A DNA stretch of 64,000 nucleotides from JAGQWW01 sp041392845 (GCA_041392845.1 JAWKLG010000013.1:62001-126000); one strand, 5' to 3'. Counted from the stretch's first letter, positions 36,253 through 46,425 are shown. The notes: generated by a model not told the origin, from the letters alone. Translations and numbers: made by a program.

Positions 36253-37572
36253 ATGCAAAAATTGTGGCTTATCATCAGAAGGGAGTACCTCACCAGGGTT
36301 AGAAAGAAATCTTTCATCCTGGGAACTCTACTTACTCCTCTTTTGCTTGGCCTGTTTTTAATAGTAGTAGGATTTATCTTTTCCTACGAAGGAGATGAAA
36401 CGAAGACTATTGCCATTTTAGATGAAGGAAATATTTTAGAAAAGAAGATAAGCGACACCCGCAATCTCTATTTCCAATTTCCGGAAGGCGATCTGAACAG
36501 TCTTAAAGCAGCAGTAGAAGAAGGTAAATTTGACGGAGTTTTGTTGATTCCCAAACTCAATGATGTAATGGTAAAAGACCAAACGGTTTATTACTATTCT
36601 CAAAAGCCGCCAAGTGTGGAAATTGAAAGCTTCATTGAAAAGAAGATTGAAAAAAGCATACGGGAGTATAAAATAACTGCTCTAAATCTCGAAAAGGAGC
36701 AAATTGATGCGCTCAATACCAATGTTTCTGTAGACCCCGAACCACTTAAAGAGACAGATACCAACGCTTCAAAGTTAACTTCTGCCATCGGTGCCGCACT
36801 CGGAATGATTATGGGACTAATCATGTACACCGTCATGTTAGTGTATGGCATGATGGTCATGCGAAGCGTAATGGAGGAAAAAACTACCAGAATCGTTGAG
36901 GTGATGATTTCTTCTGTAAAACCATTTCAATTAATGTTGGGCAAAATCATCGGAGTGGGAGCAGTAGGACTTACTCAAATTTTGATTTGGGCCATTCTCA
37001 TTCCAGCCATCACCATTCCTATCAATTTGATATTTGGATTTGATTCCAATCAGCTTTCCAGCAATATGCAGGGAGCAGCAGCCCAGGTTGATCCGGACGA
37101 TATGCAGGCTATGGTGAGTATGGCCATGGCTGAATTGGAAGCAATGAACTGGTGGATGATCCTACCCTTGTTTATTTTGTATTTCCTAGGAGGATATTTT
37201 CTTTATTCTTCCATGTTTGCAGCAGTTGGATCAGCTATTGGTGATGACATGGGAGAAGGACAATCTTTGACACTACCGATCACCATCCCGGTTATCCTGG
37301 CTTTGTATATTATGATGGCCTCTATTGAATCACCTGATAGTTCTTTAGCTGTCTGGTCTTCCATTTTTCCTTTATTCTCTCCGGTCGTAATGCCTGCAAG
37401 ATTGGCTTTCGACCCTCCAATTTGGCAAATTTTGCTCTCCATCACAGTTTTAATTGGAACAGTCATTCTATTTGTATGGCTTGCTGGAAGAATTTATAGA
37501 GTTGGAATTTTATTGTATGGTAAAAAAGCCTCTTTCCTTGAGTTGGCGAAGTGGATTTTACGCAGGGATTAA
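36253..37572 (+). CDS. ABC-2 type transporter permease (NatB-like)
   Basis: 439 residues. The start (LIIRREYLTRVRKKSFILGTLLTPLL) is typical of ABC-2 permeases, with a first membrane helix, then a roughly 120-residue extracytoplasmic domain, and four to five more helices in the C-terminal half (GMIMGLIMYTVMLVYGMMVMRSVMEEKTTRIVEVMISSVKPFQLMLGK, then ILIWAILIPAITI). It resembles NatB-type sodium or drug exporters. The matching ATPase gene is not next to it, so the partner must lie elsewhere. mhpF begins 17 bases after its stop. Confidence 0.88.
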   Translation: MQKLWLIIRREYLTRVRKKSFILGTLLTPLLLGLFLIVVGFIFSYEGDETKTIAILDEGNILEKKISDTRNLYFQFPEGDLNSLKAAVEEGKFDGVLLIPKLNDVMVKDQTVYYYSQKPPSVEIESFIEKKIEKSIREYKITALNLEKEQIDALNTNVSVDPEPLKETDTNASKLTSAIGAALGMIMGLIMYTVMLVYGMMVMRSVMEEKTTRIVEVMISSVKPFQLMLGKIIGVGAVGLTQILIWAILIPAITIPINLIFGFDSNQLSSNMQGAAAQVDPDDMQAMVSMAMAELEAMNWWMILPLFILYFLGGYFLYSSMFAAVGSAIGDDMGEGQSLTLPITIPVILALYIMMASIESPDSSLAVWSSIFPLFSPVVMPARLAFDPPIWQILLSITVLIGTVILFVWLAGRIYRVGILLYGKKASFLELAKWILRRD

Positions 37573-37589
37573 TTTTTAAAAAGAAAAGG

Positions 37590-38522
37590 ATGAAAAAGGT
37601 AAAAGTAGCCATCATAGGGCCAGGCAATATCGGAACGGATTTAATGATCAAAATCCTAAGGACTTCCGAACAGCTTGAAATGTCAGTTTTGGTTGGTATT
37701 GATCCTTCATCGGACGGTTTGGCCAGAGCTGAAAGAATGGGAGTTGCCACTACATCCAAAGGAATTGATGGATTATTAGAAATGGATGAATGGAAAGAAA
37801 TCAAACTGATTTTTGATGCCACATCTGCAAAGGCCCATCATTATAATTGGGATAAAATCAAAAGCTTCGAAGACAAAAGAATCATTGATTTGACACCTGC
37901 TGCTATCGGACCTTACCTGGTTCCGGTGGTTAATTTTCAAGAAAATCTCGATCATAGAAATGTAAATATGGTCACTTGCGGAGGGCAAGCTACCATTCCA
38001 ATGGTCGCCGCTGTAAACAGGGTGAGTCCGGTTCTGTATGGAGAAATTGTTGCTTCAATAGCTTCTAAATCTGCAGGACCCGGAACAAGGGCCAACATCG
38101 ATGAATTTACAGAAACTACTGCTTTGGCCATTGAAAAGGTAGGGGGAGCTAAAAGAGGGAAAGCCATCATCGTTTTGAATCCGGCAGAACCACCTTTGGT
38201 TATGCGTGATACTGTTTTTACACTTAGTGAACCCGCTGACCAGGAAAAAATCAGGGAAAGTATTCATCAAATGGTTGCTGAGATCCAAAAATATGTTCCC
38301 GGTTATGCACTTCATCAGGAAGTTCAATTTGAAGTAATACCTGAACATGATCCGGTTTTTATTGAAGGACTTGGAAAAGTCAGTGGTTTAAAAACCAGTA
38401 TTTTACTTCAGGTAAGGGGAGCCGGCCATTATCTTCCCGAATATGCCGGCAATCTTGATATTATGACTTCCGCTGCACTTGCTACCGGAGAAAAAATGGC
38501 TGCGTTGGAATTGGTAGCCTAA
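37590..38522 (+). CDS. mhpF: Acetaldehyde dehydrogenase (acylating)
   Basis: 310 residues from ATG 37590 (the frame opens earlier, inside the permease end). Oxidises acetaldehyde to acetyl-CoA with NAD and CoA, as the partner of MhpE in the meta-cleavage pathway. The Rossmann motif is IIGPGNIGTDLM (8-19), and the catalytic Cys is C130 in MVTCGGQATIPMV. C-terminal dimer/complex strands (GLKTSILLQVRGAGHYLPEYAGNLDIMTSA) match the family. The aldolase gene begins 12 bases after it. Confidence 0.93.
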   Translation: MKKVKVAIIGPGNIGTDLMIKILRTSEQLEMSVLVGIDPSSDGLARAERMGVATTSKGIDGLLEMDEWKEIKLIFDATSAKAHHYNWDKIKSFEDKRIIDLTPAAIGPYLVPVVNFQENLDHRNVNMVTCGGQATIPMVAAVNRVSPVLYGEIVASIASKSAGPGTRANIDEFTETTALAIEKVGGAKRGKAIIVLNPAEPPLVMRDTVFTLSEPADQEKIRESIHQMVAEIQKYVPGYALHQEVQFEVIPEHDPVFIEGLGKVSGLKTSILLQVRGAGHYLPEYAGNLDIMTSAALATGEKMAALELVA

Positions 38523-38534
38523 AATCAAATCGAC

Positions 38535-39548
38535 ATGCAAAGACCTTTATACATACAAGATGTAACCCTTCGTGACGGAATGCATGCCATTCGTCACCAA
38601 TATTCCAAAGAACAGATTGAAATTATTGCCCTTGCTTTAGATGCAGCTAAAGTTGATGCTATTGAAGTGGCACATGGAGATGGATTGGCAGGGGGAAGTT
38701 TCAATTACGGATTTGGAGCCCATACCGATTGGGAATGGCTGGAAGGATTGGCAGGCAAACTTAAACATGCAAAACTAACCACCCTATTGCTTCCCGGAAT
38801 TGGGACCATTGAAGATTTGCAAAAGGCCAGAGATCTGGGTGTTGAATCCGTAAGGATTGCAACGCACTGCACAGAAGCAGATATTTCTGCTCAGCACATC
38901 CAGGCTGCCAAAAAAATGGGCATGGATGTCGCCGGCTTTCTGATGATGGCACACATGAATGAGCCTAAAAAATTAGCTGAACAAGCTAAGCTAATGGAAT
39001 CTTACGGTGCAGATTGTGTGTACGTAACAGATTCGGCCGGTGCCCTTTTGATGCAGGATGTAGAAGACCGCATCAAAGCTTTCAAAGAAGTATTAGATGA
39101 CTCCACTGAAATTGGAATTCATTGTCATCATAACCTTTCACTTGGTGTTGCCAATACCATAGTAGCTATGCAGCATGGCGCAACAAGACTGGATGCCAGC
39201 TTGGCAGGGATGGGTGCTGGAGCTGGGAATGCTCCATTGGAAGTTTTGATAGCAGGATTGAATCGAATGGGAGCCACCCACAATACCGATCTTTACCAAC
39301 TTATGGATGCCGCAGACGATTTGATCCGTCCTTTGCAGAACAGGCCGGTTCGGGTAGACAGGGAGACTTTATCCCTTGGGTATGCAGGCGTATATTCCAG
39401 TTTCCTAAGACATGCTGAAAAAGCATCTGAAATTTACGGCATTGATACCCGTGTGATACTTGAAGAGCTCGGCAACCGCAAAATGGTTGGCGGTCAGGAA
39501 GATATGATCATAGACGTGGCACTTGACCTAAAAAAACAACAGTCTTAA
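38535..39548 (+). CDS. mhpE: 4-Hydroxy-2-oxovalerate aldolase
   Basis: 337 residues, DRE-TIM metallolyase fold; splits 4-hydroxy-2-oxovalerate to pyruvate and acetaldehyde, passing acetaldehyde through a channel to MhpF. The signature is DVTLRDGMHAIRH (Arg13, Asp14 metal ligand, His17), with metal-binding HCHHN near 196-200 and LAGMGAGAGNAPLE after it. The C-terminal communication domain (SFLRHAEKASEIYGID) is present. No upstream catabolic genes (hydratase or dioxygenase) are in the window, so the entry substrate is unknown. Converges on nadB. Confidence 0.93.
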   Translation: MQRPLYIQDVTLRDGMHAIRHQYSKEQIEIIALALDAAKVDAIEVAHGDGLAGGSFNYGFGAHTDWEWLEGLAGKLKHAKLTTLLLPGIGTIEDLQKARDLGVESVRIATHCTEADISAQHIQAAKKMGMDVAGFLMMAHMNEPKKLAEQAKLMESYGADCVYVTDSAGALLMQDVEDRIKAFKEVLDDSTEIGIHCHHNLSLGVANTIVAMQHGATRLDASLAGMGAGAGNAPLEVLIAGLNRMGATHNTDLYQLMDAADDLIRPLQNRPVRVDRETLSLGYAGVYSSFLRHAEKASEIYGIDTRVILEELGNRKMVGGQEDMIIDVALDLKKQQS

Positions 39549-39549
39549 T

Positions 39550-41154
39550 CTACAAAACCGAATATTCCACAAAAGGATTTTTCTCCGGATAATCCGTTGT
39601 GTAGTGCAATCCTCTGCTTTCCTTTCGCATGGCTGCTGAACGAGTTACCAAATAAGCAATCGTGATCAGGTTTCTCAATTCTGCCAACTGTGGTGACAAT
39701 GTAGTTGTTGAATACAAATTTTCGGTTTCCTGATACAAAAGATAAAGCCTGTCTGAAGCTCTTTTCAAACGTACATTTGAACGTACAATACCCACATAAG
39801 AGCTCATAATTTCCTTCAGCTCCTTGGAACTTTGGGTAATCAAAACCAATTCGTTGGGTTCGGTGGTTCCTTCTGCATTCCAGCTTGGTATGCCCGCCTG
39901 AATGGACCAGTTATCAATCTCTTTTGCAATATCTATTGCTATTCTATTTCCAAAAACCATCGCTTCCAATAAAGAATTTGAAGCCAATCGATTAGCACCG
40001 TGTAATCCGGTACATGTACATTCCCCACAAGCGTACAGTCGATTGATGCTGGTTTTGCCATATTCATCAACTTTAATTCCACCACACATGTAATGGCAAG
40101 CGGGCACTACGGGAATCATATCCTTCATCGGATCGATTCCAATGCTTAGACATTTATTATAAATGGTTGGAAAATGGGCGATGAATTTTTCCTTATCCAA
40201 ATGGGTACAATCAAGGTACATAAATTCCGCACCATGAACTTTCATCTCGTTATCAATAGCCCTTGCAACGATATCCCTAGGAGCCAAAGATTTTCGTTCA
40301 TCGTATTTGTGCATGAATTCCTGACCATTAGGATCTTTCAAAATCCCACCAAATCCCCTTACAGCTTCTGAAACCAAAAATGAAGGATTTTCACCTGCAG
40401 GATTGTACAAAGCCGTTGGATGGAACTGCACAAACTCCATATTTTCAATTCTGCCCTTCGCTCGATAAACCATGGCAATACCATCTCCGGTTGCAATTAC
40501 CGGATTGGTTGTGTTTTTGTAAACCTGTCCTGCGCCACCTGTAGCCACAACGGTTGTTTTGGCCAACAGAGTTTCGATCTCATTGGTATTCTTATTCAAA
40601 GCATATGCGCCATAACATTCGATGCCTGGAGTAACCCTAGTGACATTGTAGCCCAAATGATGCTGGGTAATCAAATCCACAGCAAAATAATGCTCCAGAA
40701 TTTCAATATTGGGAAGCTGATCAGACTTTTCAAGGATGGCTCTTTGTATTTCCCAACCGGTAAGATCTTTATAATGTAAAATACGGTTGGCAGAATGACC
40801 GCCTTCTCTGCCAAGGTCATATTCATTGGAATTGGATTCACGATCAAATCGAGTTCCCCAATCGATAATTTCCTGAACCCTTTTAGGACCTTCATGCACA
40901 ACAATATTGACAATCTCCTCATCACATAATCCATCCCCGGCATCCAGGGTATCTTCGATATGCAGGTTGAAATTATCCTTTTCTTCATTCCAGACTGCTG
41001 CTACCCCACCCTGCGCATATTTAGTATTGCTTTCGGTTTCAACTGTCTTTGTCAAAACCGTGATTTTCAAGTCAGGTCTTTGCTCAGCTAATTTAATTGC
41101 AAACGAAAGTCCGGCAACTCCGGCTCCCAAAACCAAAACATCAGATGTCACCAT
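39550..41154 (-). CDS. nadB: L-aspartate oxidase
   Basis: 534 residues, FAD enzyme that makes iminoaspartate, the first step of de novo NAD synthesis with NadA. N-terminal FAD motif is VLGAGVAGLSFAIKLAE; the fumarate-reductase-like core includes GGVAAVW, GREGGHSANRILH, ATGGAGQVY and the C-terminal CTGLHGANRLASNSLLEA. A helical bundle ends the chain. It ends 2 bases from the mhpE stop (convergent). nadA and nadC are not in the window. Confidence 0.95.
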   Translation of the reverse strand: MVTSDVLVLGAGVAGLSFAIKLAEQRPDLKITVLTKTVETESNTKYAQGGVAAVWNEEKDNFNLHIEDTLDAGDGLCDEEIVNIVVHEGPKRVQEIIDWGTRFDRESNSNEYDLGREGGHSANRILHYKDLTGWEIQRAILEKSDQLPNIEILEHYFAVDLITQHHLGYNVTRVTPGIECYGAYALNKNTNEIETLLAKTTVVATGGAGQVYKNTTNPVIATGDGIAMVYRAKGRIENMEFVQFHPTALYNPAGENPSFLVSEAVRGFGGILKDPNGQEFMHKYDERKSLAPRDIVARAIDNEMKVHGAEFMYLDCTHLDKEKFIAHFPTIYNKCLSIGIDPMKDMIPVVPACHYMCGGIKVDEYGKTSINRLYACGECTCTGLHGANRLASNSLLEAMVFGNRIAIDIAKEIDNWSIQAGIPSWNAEGTTEPNELVLITQSSKELKEIMSSYVGIVRSNVRLKRASDRLYLLYQETENLYSTTTLSPQLAELRNLITIAYLVTRSAAMRKESRGLHYTTDYPEKNPFVEYSVL

Positions 41155-41175
41155 TATTTAATAAAGATTATGAGT

Positions 41176-43356
41176 TTAATTTTTTAAATCCTCGTATTTG
41201 ATTTCAGACTTGGTATTCCAAAATGAAAATGAAATCAGATCTGCTCCTTCCTGAATTTTCTTGGACGTCGGTTTCCCGGCACCATGCCCTGCACTGGTTT
41301 CTATTCGAATCAAAACCGGATTATCTCCTTGTTGGTGTTCTTGCAAAGTTGCTGCAAATTTAAATGAGTGTGCCGGTACAACTCTGTCGTCATGATCTGC
41401 AGTAGTCACCATTGTGGCAGGATATTCAATTTCCTTGATATTGTGTAAGGGTGAATACTTAGAAAGGTAATTGAATGCTTCCGGGTCATCACTCCTTCCA
41501 TAATCAGAAGCCCAAGCCCAACCAATGGTAAATTGATGATAGCGCAACATATCCAAGACTCCCACTGCCGGCAGAGCCACTCCAAACAAATCAGGTCGCT
41601 GAGTCATTACTGCACCTACGAGCAATCCACCATTTGATCTACCATAAACAGCCAATTTTTCACTTGAAGTATACTTTTCGCTGATCAGATATTCAGCCGC
41701 GCCTATAAAATCATCAAATACATTTTGCTTCTTTTCTTTGGTTCCACTCCAATGCCATTCTGAACCAAATTCTCCACCACCGCGGATATTTGCAACCGCA
41801 CAAATACCGTCATTTTCCAAGAAAATCGGCATCATGCTCAGGCGATCAACATTGAAACCCGGTAAAATGCTAATGTCAAATCCACCGTAACCATACAATA
41901 GTGTAGGCGCCGTTCCATCCATTTTCAAGCCTTTTTTATGAACTATGAACATTGGAATCTTGGTTCCGTCCTTGCTTTGATACCAAACTTGTTTGGTTTC
42001 ATATTTATCAGAATCAAAATCCAGATTTGGTTTTTTCCAAATACTTACAGCGTTGGAACTTAAATCCAATTGGTAAATGGACAGAGGCTGGGTAAACGAT
42101 TCAAATTCAAAAAAGGCCAGTGGCTCTTCTTTATCACCTTCAATAGCCCTAACTGTTCCGATGCCCGGCATTTGAATTTCTGAAATGGCTTTGCCCTCCA
42201 TATCAAAAGTGCGGATTTGACTGGAGACATTATGAAGGTAAAGACCAACTAATTTCTCATCTAAAATCTTGACACTGGTCAAAACATCTTCCCCTTCCGG
42301 CAAAATATCCTTCCATTTAGACTCATCGGCATCATTTAAGTCTATTTGAACCAGTCTCCAGTTGGGTGCCTGATAATTGGTATGCACTAATATTTTACCA
42401 TCTTTAAAATCGATTACATTAAAGTCTCCTTTTTCATAATCTGACACCACATTTTGCAATGGAGCATTGGAACCCTCCAAATTCTTTACAAAAAGCGCAT
42501 TTCCTGAAGTGGATTCTACTGCTGAAATGGCCAGAAGCTTTTCTCCTCCAACCGTTTTGGTATAAAAATTACGCTGCCCATTTGCCTTGTCTTCATAAAC
42601 CAGTTTATCCTGATCCTGGTTAGTATTTAGCTTATGGTAAAATACTTTATGGAATTCATTTTTGGCTTTTAGACGGTCTCCATCTGCTGGCGCGGGATAT
42701 CTGCTATAGAAAAATCCATCACCTGACCAGGAAATTGCAGAAAACTTTACCCATTCAATGGCTTCGGGTAAAAGTTCACCTGATTCCATATCCTTTATTT
42801 TAATGGTTACCCAATCAGAACCGCCTTCTGAAACCTGATAAGCCAAATATTTCCCGTCCTTTGAAAAGGAATGTTCCACTAGTGAAGATGTTCCATCACT
42901 TGAAAATTGATTAGGATCTAGTACCATTACAGGCTCATCATCCAGCGATTTCATAGACATTAAAACCGACTGATTTTGAAGTCCGTCATTTTTGAAAAAG
43001 TAATACTGATCGCCTTCTTTAAAGGGTGCATTGTATCGCTCATAATTCCAAAAGGCTTCTAGTCGCTTTTTTATGGCATCTCGGTACGGGATTTGCTCTA
43101 GGTATGCATTGGTAACCTTATTTTCGGCTTGAACCCAACTTTTCGTATCCTCCCCATTGTCATCTTCGAGCCAGCGATAAGGATCTGAAATCTTCCTCCC
43201 GTGGTAATCATCAACAACAGATGTATCCTTTTTAATATCAGGATAGGTGACTTCAAATTGCTTGAATTCCATAGCATTTTCATCTGTTGACCTGGTTTCC
43301 TCACATGCAAAAATTAATGTTGCAAATAGAAATAGAACCGGCATGCGAAATTTCAT
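41176..43356 (-). CDS. Prolyl oligopeptidase, lipoprotein
   Basis: 726 residues from the inner Met at 43356, which starts MKFRMPVLFLFATLIFAC, a lipobox with Cys18. Residues about 80-410 are the beta-propeller that gates access, and the C-terminal alpha/beta hydrolase holds the triad: nucleophile Ser in GRSNGGLLVG, Asp in DHDDRVVP and His in SAGHGAGKP. Length and motifs match S9A prolyl oligopeptidase, which cleaves after Pro in short peptides. Its lipidation suggests it acts in the periplasm or on the outer membrane. It is 22 bases upstream of nadB on the same strand. Confidence 0.92.
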   Translation of the reverse strand: MKFRMPVLFLFATLIFACEETRSTDENAMEFKQFEVTYPDIKKDTSVVDDYHGRKISDPYRWLEDDNGEDTKSWVQAENKVTNAYLEQIPYRDAIKKRLEAFWNYERYNAPFKEGDQYYFFKNDGLQNQSVLMSMKSLDDEPVMVLDPNQFSSDGTSSLVEHSFSKDGKYLAYQVSEGGSDWVTIKIKDMESGELLPEAIEWVKFSAISWSGDGFFYSRYPAPADGDRLKAKNEFHKVFYHKLNTNQDQDKLVYEDKANGQRNFYTKTVGGEKLLAISAVESTSGNALFVKNLEGSNAPLQNVVSDYEKGDFNVIDFKDGKILVHTNYQAPNWRLVQIDLNDADESKWKDILPEGEDVLTSVKILDEKLVGLYLHNVSSQIRTFDMEGKAISEIQMPGIGTVRAIEGDKEEPLAFFEFESFTQPLSIYQLDLSSNAVSIWKKPNLDFDSDKYETKQVWYQSKDGTKIPMFIVHKKGLKMDGTAPTLLYGYGGFDISILPGFNVDRLSMMPIFLENDGICAVANIRGGGEFGSEWHWSGTKEKKQNVFDDFIGAAEYLISEKYTSSEKLAVYGRSNGGLLVGAVMTQRPDLFGVALPAVGVLDMLRYHQFTIGWAWASDYGRSDDPEAFNYLSKYSPLHNIKEIEYPATMVTTADHDDRVVPAHSFKFAATLQEHQQGDNPVLIRIETSAGHGAGKPTSKKIQEGADLISFSFWNTKSEIKYEDLKN

Positions 43357-43483
43357 GTTATTATACATTATCTTAGGTTTTAATATTTTGCGGGGCTGTA
43401 ATATCTTTTATTTTTCAAAGTTTTGAGGCAAAAAGTGGCTTTTTTTTAAAGGCTTTTGTGAAGCAAACAAAATACATCAAACG

Positions 43484-44599
43484 ATGGCTGAATTTAGGAA
43501 ATTTCTTTTGTTGGGATTGGCGGTGGCAGGTTTTCAAATTTGCTCAGCCCAGGAGGTAAAGATCAACCCATTGGGTGAAAAAATAGTCGTTTTTAATGAT
43601 GGAACCTGGACAAAACTTCCTGAGAAAAAAGAAACGGAACAGGGTACAGCATCCAAGGTCCTAAGTATAGAAGAGAAATCTGCTTTGGAAGCTGAAAGAG
43701 TTGCAGCCATTGCTAAAGAAGATTCCAGAGAAGCCTTCGTAAAACTTCAAGACGCCCGCCAAAAACGTTTATTGCTTGAAAAATCTTTAAAGGATCCTAC
43801 TGTGGCCACCAAGGCAATGGATGCTCAATATCAAATCTCCAAACAAAAAGAAAAACAAGCTGAGCAAAACTGGAAAAAAGCCAATCAAGACTATAAAGAA
43901 TTGGCCAAGATGACGGAGATGAGTTTCAAAAAAAGACAAAGGGCTTACGAAAAGTGGTTAGAAAAAAAAGAGGATGAAAGACGTACCAACAGCTTGAAAA
44001 AGGATCGATTTACTCAAAAAATTGAAAAGAATATCGTAAAAAAGGAATCCGGAGAGGTTTACCGTTATCAAGCAGAAGACGATGTCTATATCAATCCACC
44101 TGCCAAACCTTGTGATATCTTATTTGAAGGGGTTGATGAATTTTCCGGATATAAACGCAAGGATCTTTCTCCAGAACTATTCTTCAATTATACCCCCGAA
44201 CCGCTTCGAAAATTATATCAGGATGAAGCATTCATGGTTTGCGAAGGAAGTATGAGCCTTTCTCAAGGTTATTATTATTTGAATTTAAAAATAACCATCA
44301 ATGCCAGGAAGGCAGACAAGAATTATGGCTTTCTTGAAAAAGGAAGTCTTTTAACCATTAAACTACTTAATGGAGAAATTATTAGGTTAATGAATAACCA
44401 TTCCGACAAGGGGGTCGCCTTAAAAAATAAAGAAGGAATCGTTTACAAATCTCAATATGGTATAGATCCACTTGCTATTAAAGAACTCAAAAAGTCTGAA
44501 GTGGATAAGGTCAGGTTATTTTGGAGTACCGGGTATGAAGATTACGAGATTTATGAATTGGACTTTTTCCTCCATCAATTGAAATGCCTGGAAAACTAA
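43484..44599 (+). CDS. Secreted coiled-coil protein of unknown function
   Basis: 371 residues with a signal peptide (FLLLGLAVAGFQICSAQ). The IVVFNDGTWTKLPEKKE segment after it is common in Bacteroidota exported proteins. Residues about 65-200 are highly charged and heptad-like (EERKSALEAER, KQKEKQAEQNWKKANQDYKELAK), a long coiled coil. The C-terminal 150 residues are compact with mixed strands. No T9SS tail. Function unknown. Its last four bases overlap the convergent tmk stop. Confidence 0.75.
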   Translation: MAEFRKFLLLGLAVAGFQICSAQEVKINPLGEKIVVFNDGTWTKLPEKKETEQGTASKVLSIEEKSALEAERVAAIAKEDSREAFVKLQDARQKRLLLEKSLKDPTVATKAMDAQYQISKQKEKQAEQNWKKANQDYKELAKMTEMSFKKRQRAYEKWLEKKEDERRTNSLKKDRFTQKIEKNIVKKESGEVYRYQAEDDVYINPPAKPCDILFEGVDEFSGYKRKDLSPELFFNYTPEPLRKLYQDEAFMVCEGSMSLSQGYYYLNLKITINARKADKNYGFLEKGSLLTIKLLNGEIIRLMNNHSDKGVALKNKEGIVYKSQYGIDPLAIKELKKSEVDKVRLFWSTGYEDYEIYELDFFLHQLKCLEN

Positions 44600-45216
44600 A
44601 GTAGTTTCTTAACCTGATTCCAAATATCAACTCCTACCTCTTCCGGAAATCGATTTCCGTCTATTTTTACTATCTTTTCATTATCAGCTTCATGCTGAAA
44701 GGCAGCCAGATATTGGTTTCTAACATTCGTCAGGTTATCCAGCGTCTCATACATTTCGAGGTTTTCACGTCCTTTTTGCAATCGTTTCATACTTACTTCC
44801 GGAAGTATATCAATGTAAATGTTCAAATCCGGTTTTAGCAGTTCAGCACATTTTTTATTGCTTTCAATCACCCAATCCATGTCTACATGAACCCCATGAT
44901 AGGCATAAGAAGAGAAATAATACCGGTCAGAGATTACAGTATATCCATCTTCCAACATTTTTAGAATGCCATTTTCTTTGTTAAGCAAATGCTCTAACCT
45001 GTCGGCCAAAAACAAACCGGCTATGGTATGCTGGTCTGCTTGCATTTTATGGCTAAAAACCGAACGAATCATTTTTCCTATTGGACCATCTGTAGGTTCA
45101 AAAGTTGTATACACCTTGTGCCCTTCTTGCTCAAGGTGTTCTTTTAAAAAATTAATTTGGGTGCTTTTGCCGCTTCCGTCAATTCCTTCTATTACCAAAA
45201 ACAGGTTCTTTTTCAT
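44596..45216 (-). CDS. tmk: Thymidylate kinase
   Basis: 206 residues; phosphorylates dTMP to dTDP. P-loop IEGIDGSGKST near residue 9, the DR(Y) motif in VISDRYYFSSYAYHG near 95 and a LID-region RLQKGRENLEMYE. Standard length. A TACCTTTG -7 box lies on the minus strand 30 bases upstream. Confidence 0.95.
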   Translation of the reverse strand: MKKNLFLVIEGIDGSGKSTQINFLKEHLEQEGHKVYTTFEPTDGPIGKMIRSVFSHKMQADQHTIAGLFLADRLEHLLNKENGILKMLEDGYTVISDRYYFSSYAYHGVHVDMDWVIESNKKCAELLKPDLNIYIDILPEVSMKRLQKGRENLEMYETLDNLTNVRNQYLAAFQHEADNEKIVKIDGNRFPEEVGVDIWNQVKKLL

Positions 45217-45245
45217 AAAATGATTGCTTGCTAAAGGATTTTGAC

Positions 45246-45253
45246 CAAAGGTA
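45246..45253 (-). promoter_or_regulatory. Putative -7 promoter box for tmk
   Basis: Reads TACCTTTG on the minus strand, 30 bases upstream of the start. No TTG at the usual spacing, so tentative. Confidence 0.4.
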
Positions 45254-45271
45254 AAAATTGAAAGGATTTTT

Positions 45272-46402
45272 TTAGGATTGTTTCAAGCGGTCATAATTTA
45301 ACCAATGCAGTATCTCGTCCAATGCGAGGCCAAGATTTCCCATTTGGCAGTGTTGATCTGCCTGTTCTTCCTTTTTAAAAATACGGGTTTGTACAGAGCG
45401 GGCATGTTTCAATGCCTCCTTTTGTTTTTCCAACAAAACTGGAGGTTGAAATGCATCATTTTCGCCGGTTAAAAGAAGCACTTTTTGAAAGACCAATCCG
45501 GAATGTAGAAAATCACTGTTCATACCCAACATCCAGTCAACTGCCTCTATGGGTTTTTTACCTCCAGAAATGTACATCGCTTGTTCCACTGCATGTTTTA
45601 ATACCGGAATTTTCATTTTCAACTTGATTAAAAAATTCATCAATCCGCGGTAAGGCATCAATTTATTCACCAGTCTTTTGTTAAAATCACTGGCCAATTC
45701 CATCCAATCATAAACAGGAGGAAAAGCAATGACCCTTGTAATTCTTTTTTCGAATGCGGCTGCTCTAATGGCCCAATAACCACCCATTGAAACTCCCAAT
45801 ACAGTACAGCGATTAATTTGAAAATGATCCAAAAGTGCTCGCAAAGGAACTTCCCAATTATGTTGAAAGGTCAAACCATGGTTTCGCAGAGCTCCTCCCT
45901 GACCGGGACCTTCGAAGGCATACACTTCATAGCCATTTCTGGAAAAATGATCCCAAATACTATAAAACTCTTCTATCAAACTATCAAATCCTCCAAAACA
46001 AACCAGGGTATCTTTTCTTGGACCTCCCTGGGCCGGAAAATACATTACTGGCAATTTCCCGCCATTAAAATCAACCTCATGGCGAATAAAACCGGCTAAC
46101 CAAAAGGCCTTGTCAAAAGTTTCTATAAAACGGTCGTAGATTTCCTTTTTTCGAGCGTCATTAGGTGGGATCAAAAACTCAGCTGCTCTTAGATAAAATG
46201 CAGCATTGCGCATTCTCTTTTCTGAGATTGCTTTTTCAGCCAGGTTTATGAATATTTCAATATAATCCTTTTGATTTCGGATTCTCTTTCCGGCCTCTTC
46301 AATCTCTTCAAATTTCGTAAATCCCAGGCTATACCATCTATTAAGCTGGTAATTAAAAAAAGGATTGGAATGGAAATCGTGGTAGCCAACCGGAAGTGCC
46401 AT
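45272..46402 (-). CDS. Alpha/beta hydrolase
   Basis: 376 residues. An N-terminal helical domain (about 130 residues) precedes an alpha/beta hydrolase core with the FEGPGQGGALRNHG oxyanion-side loop, the nucleophile elbow GVSMGGYWAIRAA and, near the C-terminus, the acid in LLTGENDAFQP and a likely His in KEEQADQHCQMG. The layout resembles FrsA/DUF1100-type esterases, but no substrate can be given. The downstream tmk start is 55 bases away. Confidence 0.85.
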   Translation of the reverse strand: MALPVGYHDFHSNPFFNYQLNRWYSLGFTKFEEIEEAGKRIRNQKDYIEIFINLAEKAISEKRMRNAAFYLRAAEFLIPPNDARKKEIYDRFIETFDKAFWLAGFIRHEVDFNGGKLPVMYFPAQGGPRKDTLVCFGGFDSLIEEFYSIWDHFSRNGYEVYAFEGPGQGGALRNHGLTFQHNWEVPLRALLDHFQINRCTVLGVSMGGYWAIRAAAFEKRITRVIAFPPVYDWMELASDFNKRLVNKLMPYRGLMNFLIKLKMKIPVLKHAVEQAMYISGGKKPIEAVDWMLGMNSDFLHSGLVFQKVLLLTGENDAFQPPVLLEKQKEALKHARSVQTRIFKKEEQADQHCQMGNLGLALDEILHWLNYDRLKQS

Positions 46403-46425
46403 GCAATAGGATTTTTATAAAAATA

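Noticed and set aside
36600..36860. Antisense reading frame in the ABC-2 permease gene
   Set aside because: Codon pattern follows the permease frame; the antisense product has no recognisable domain or start signal.
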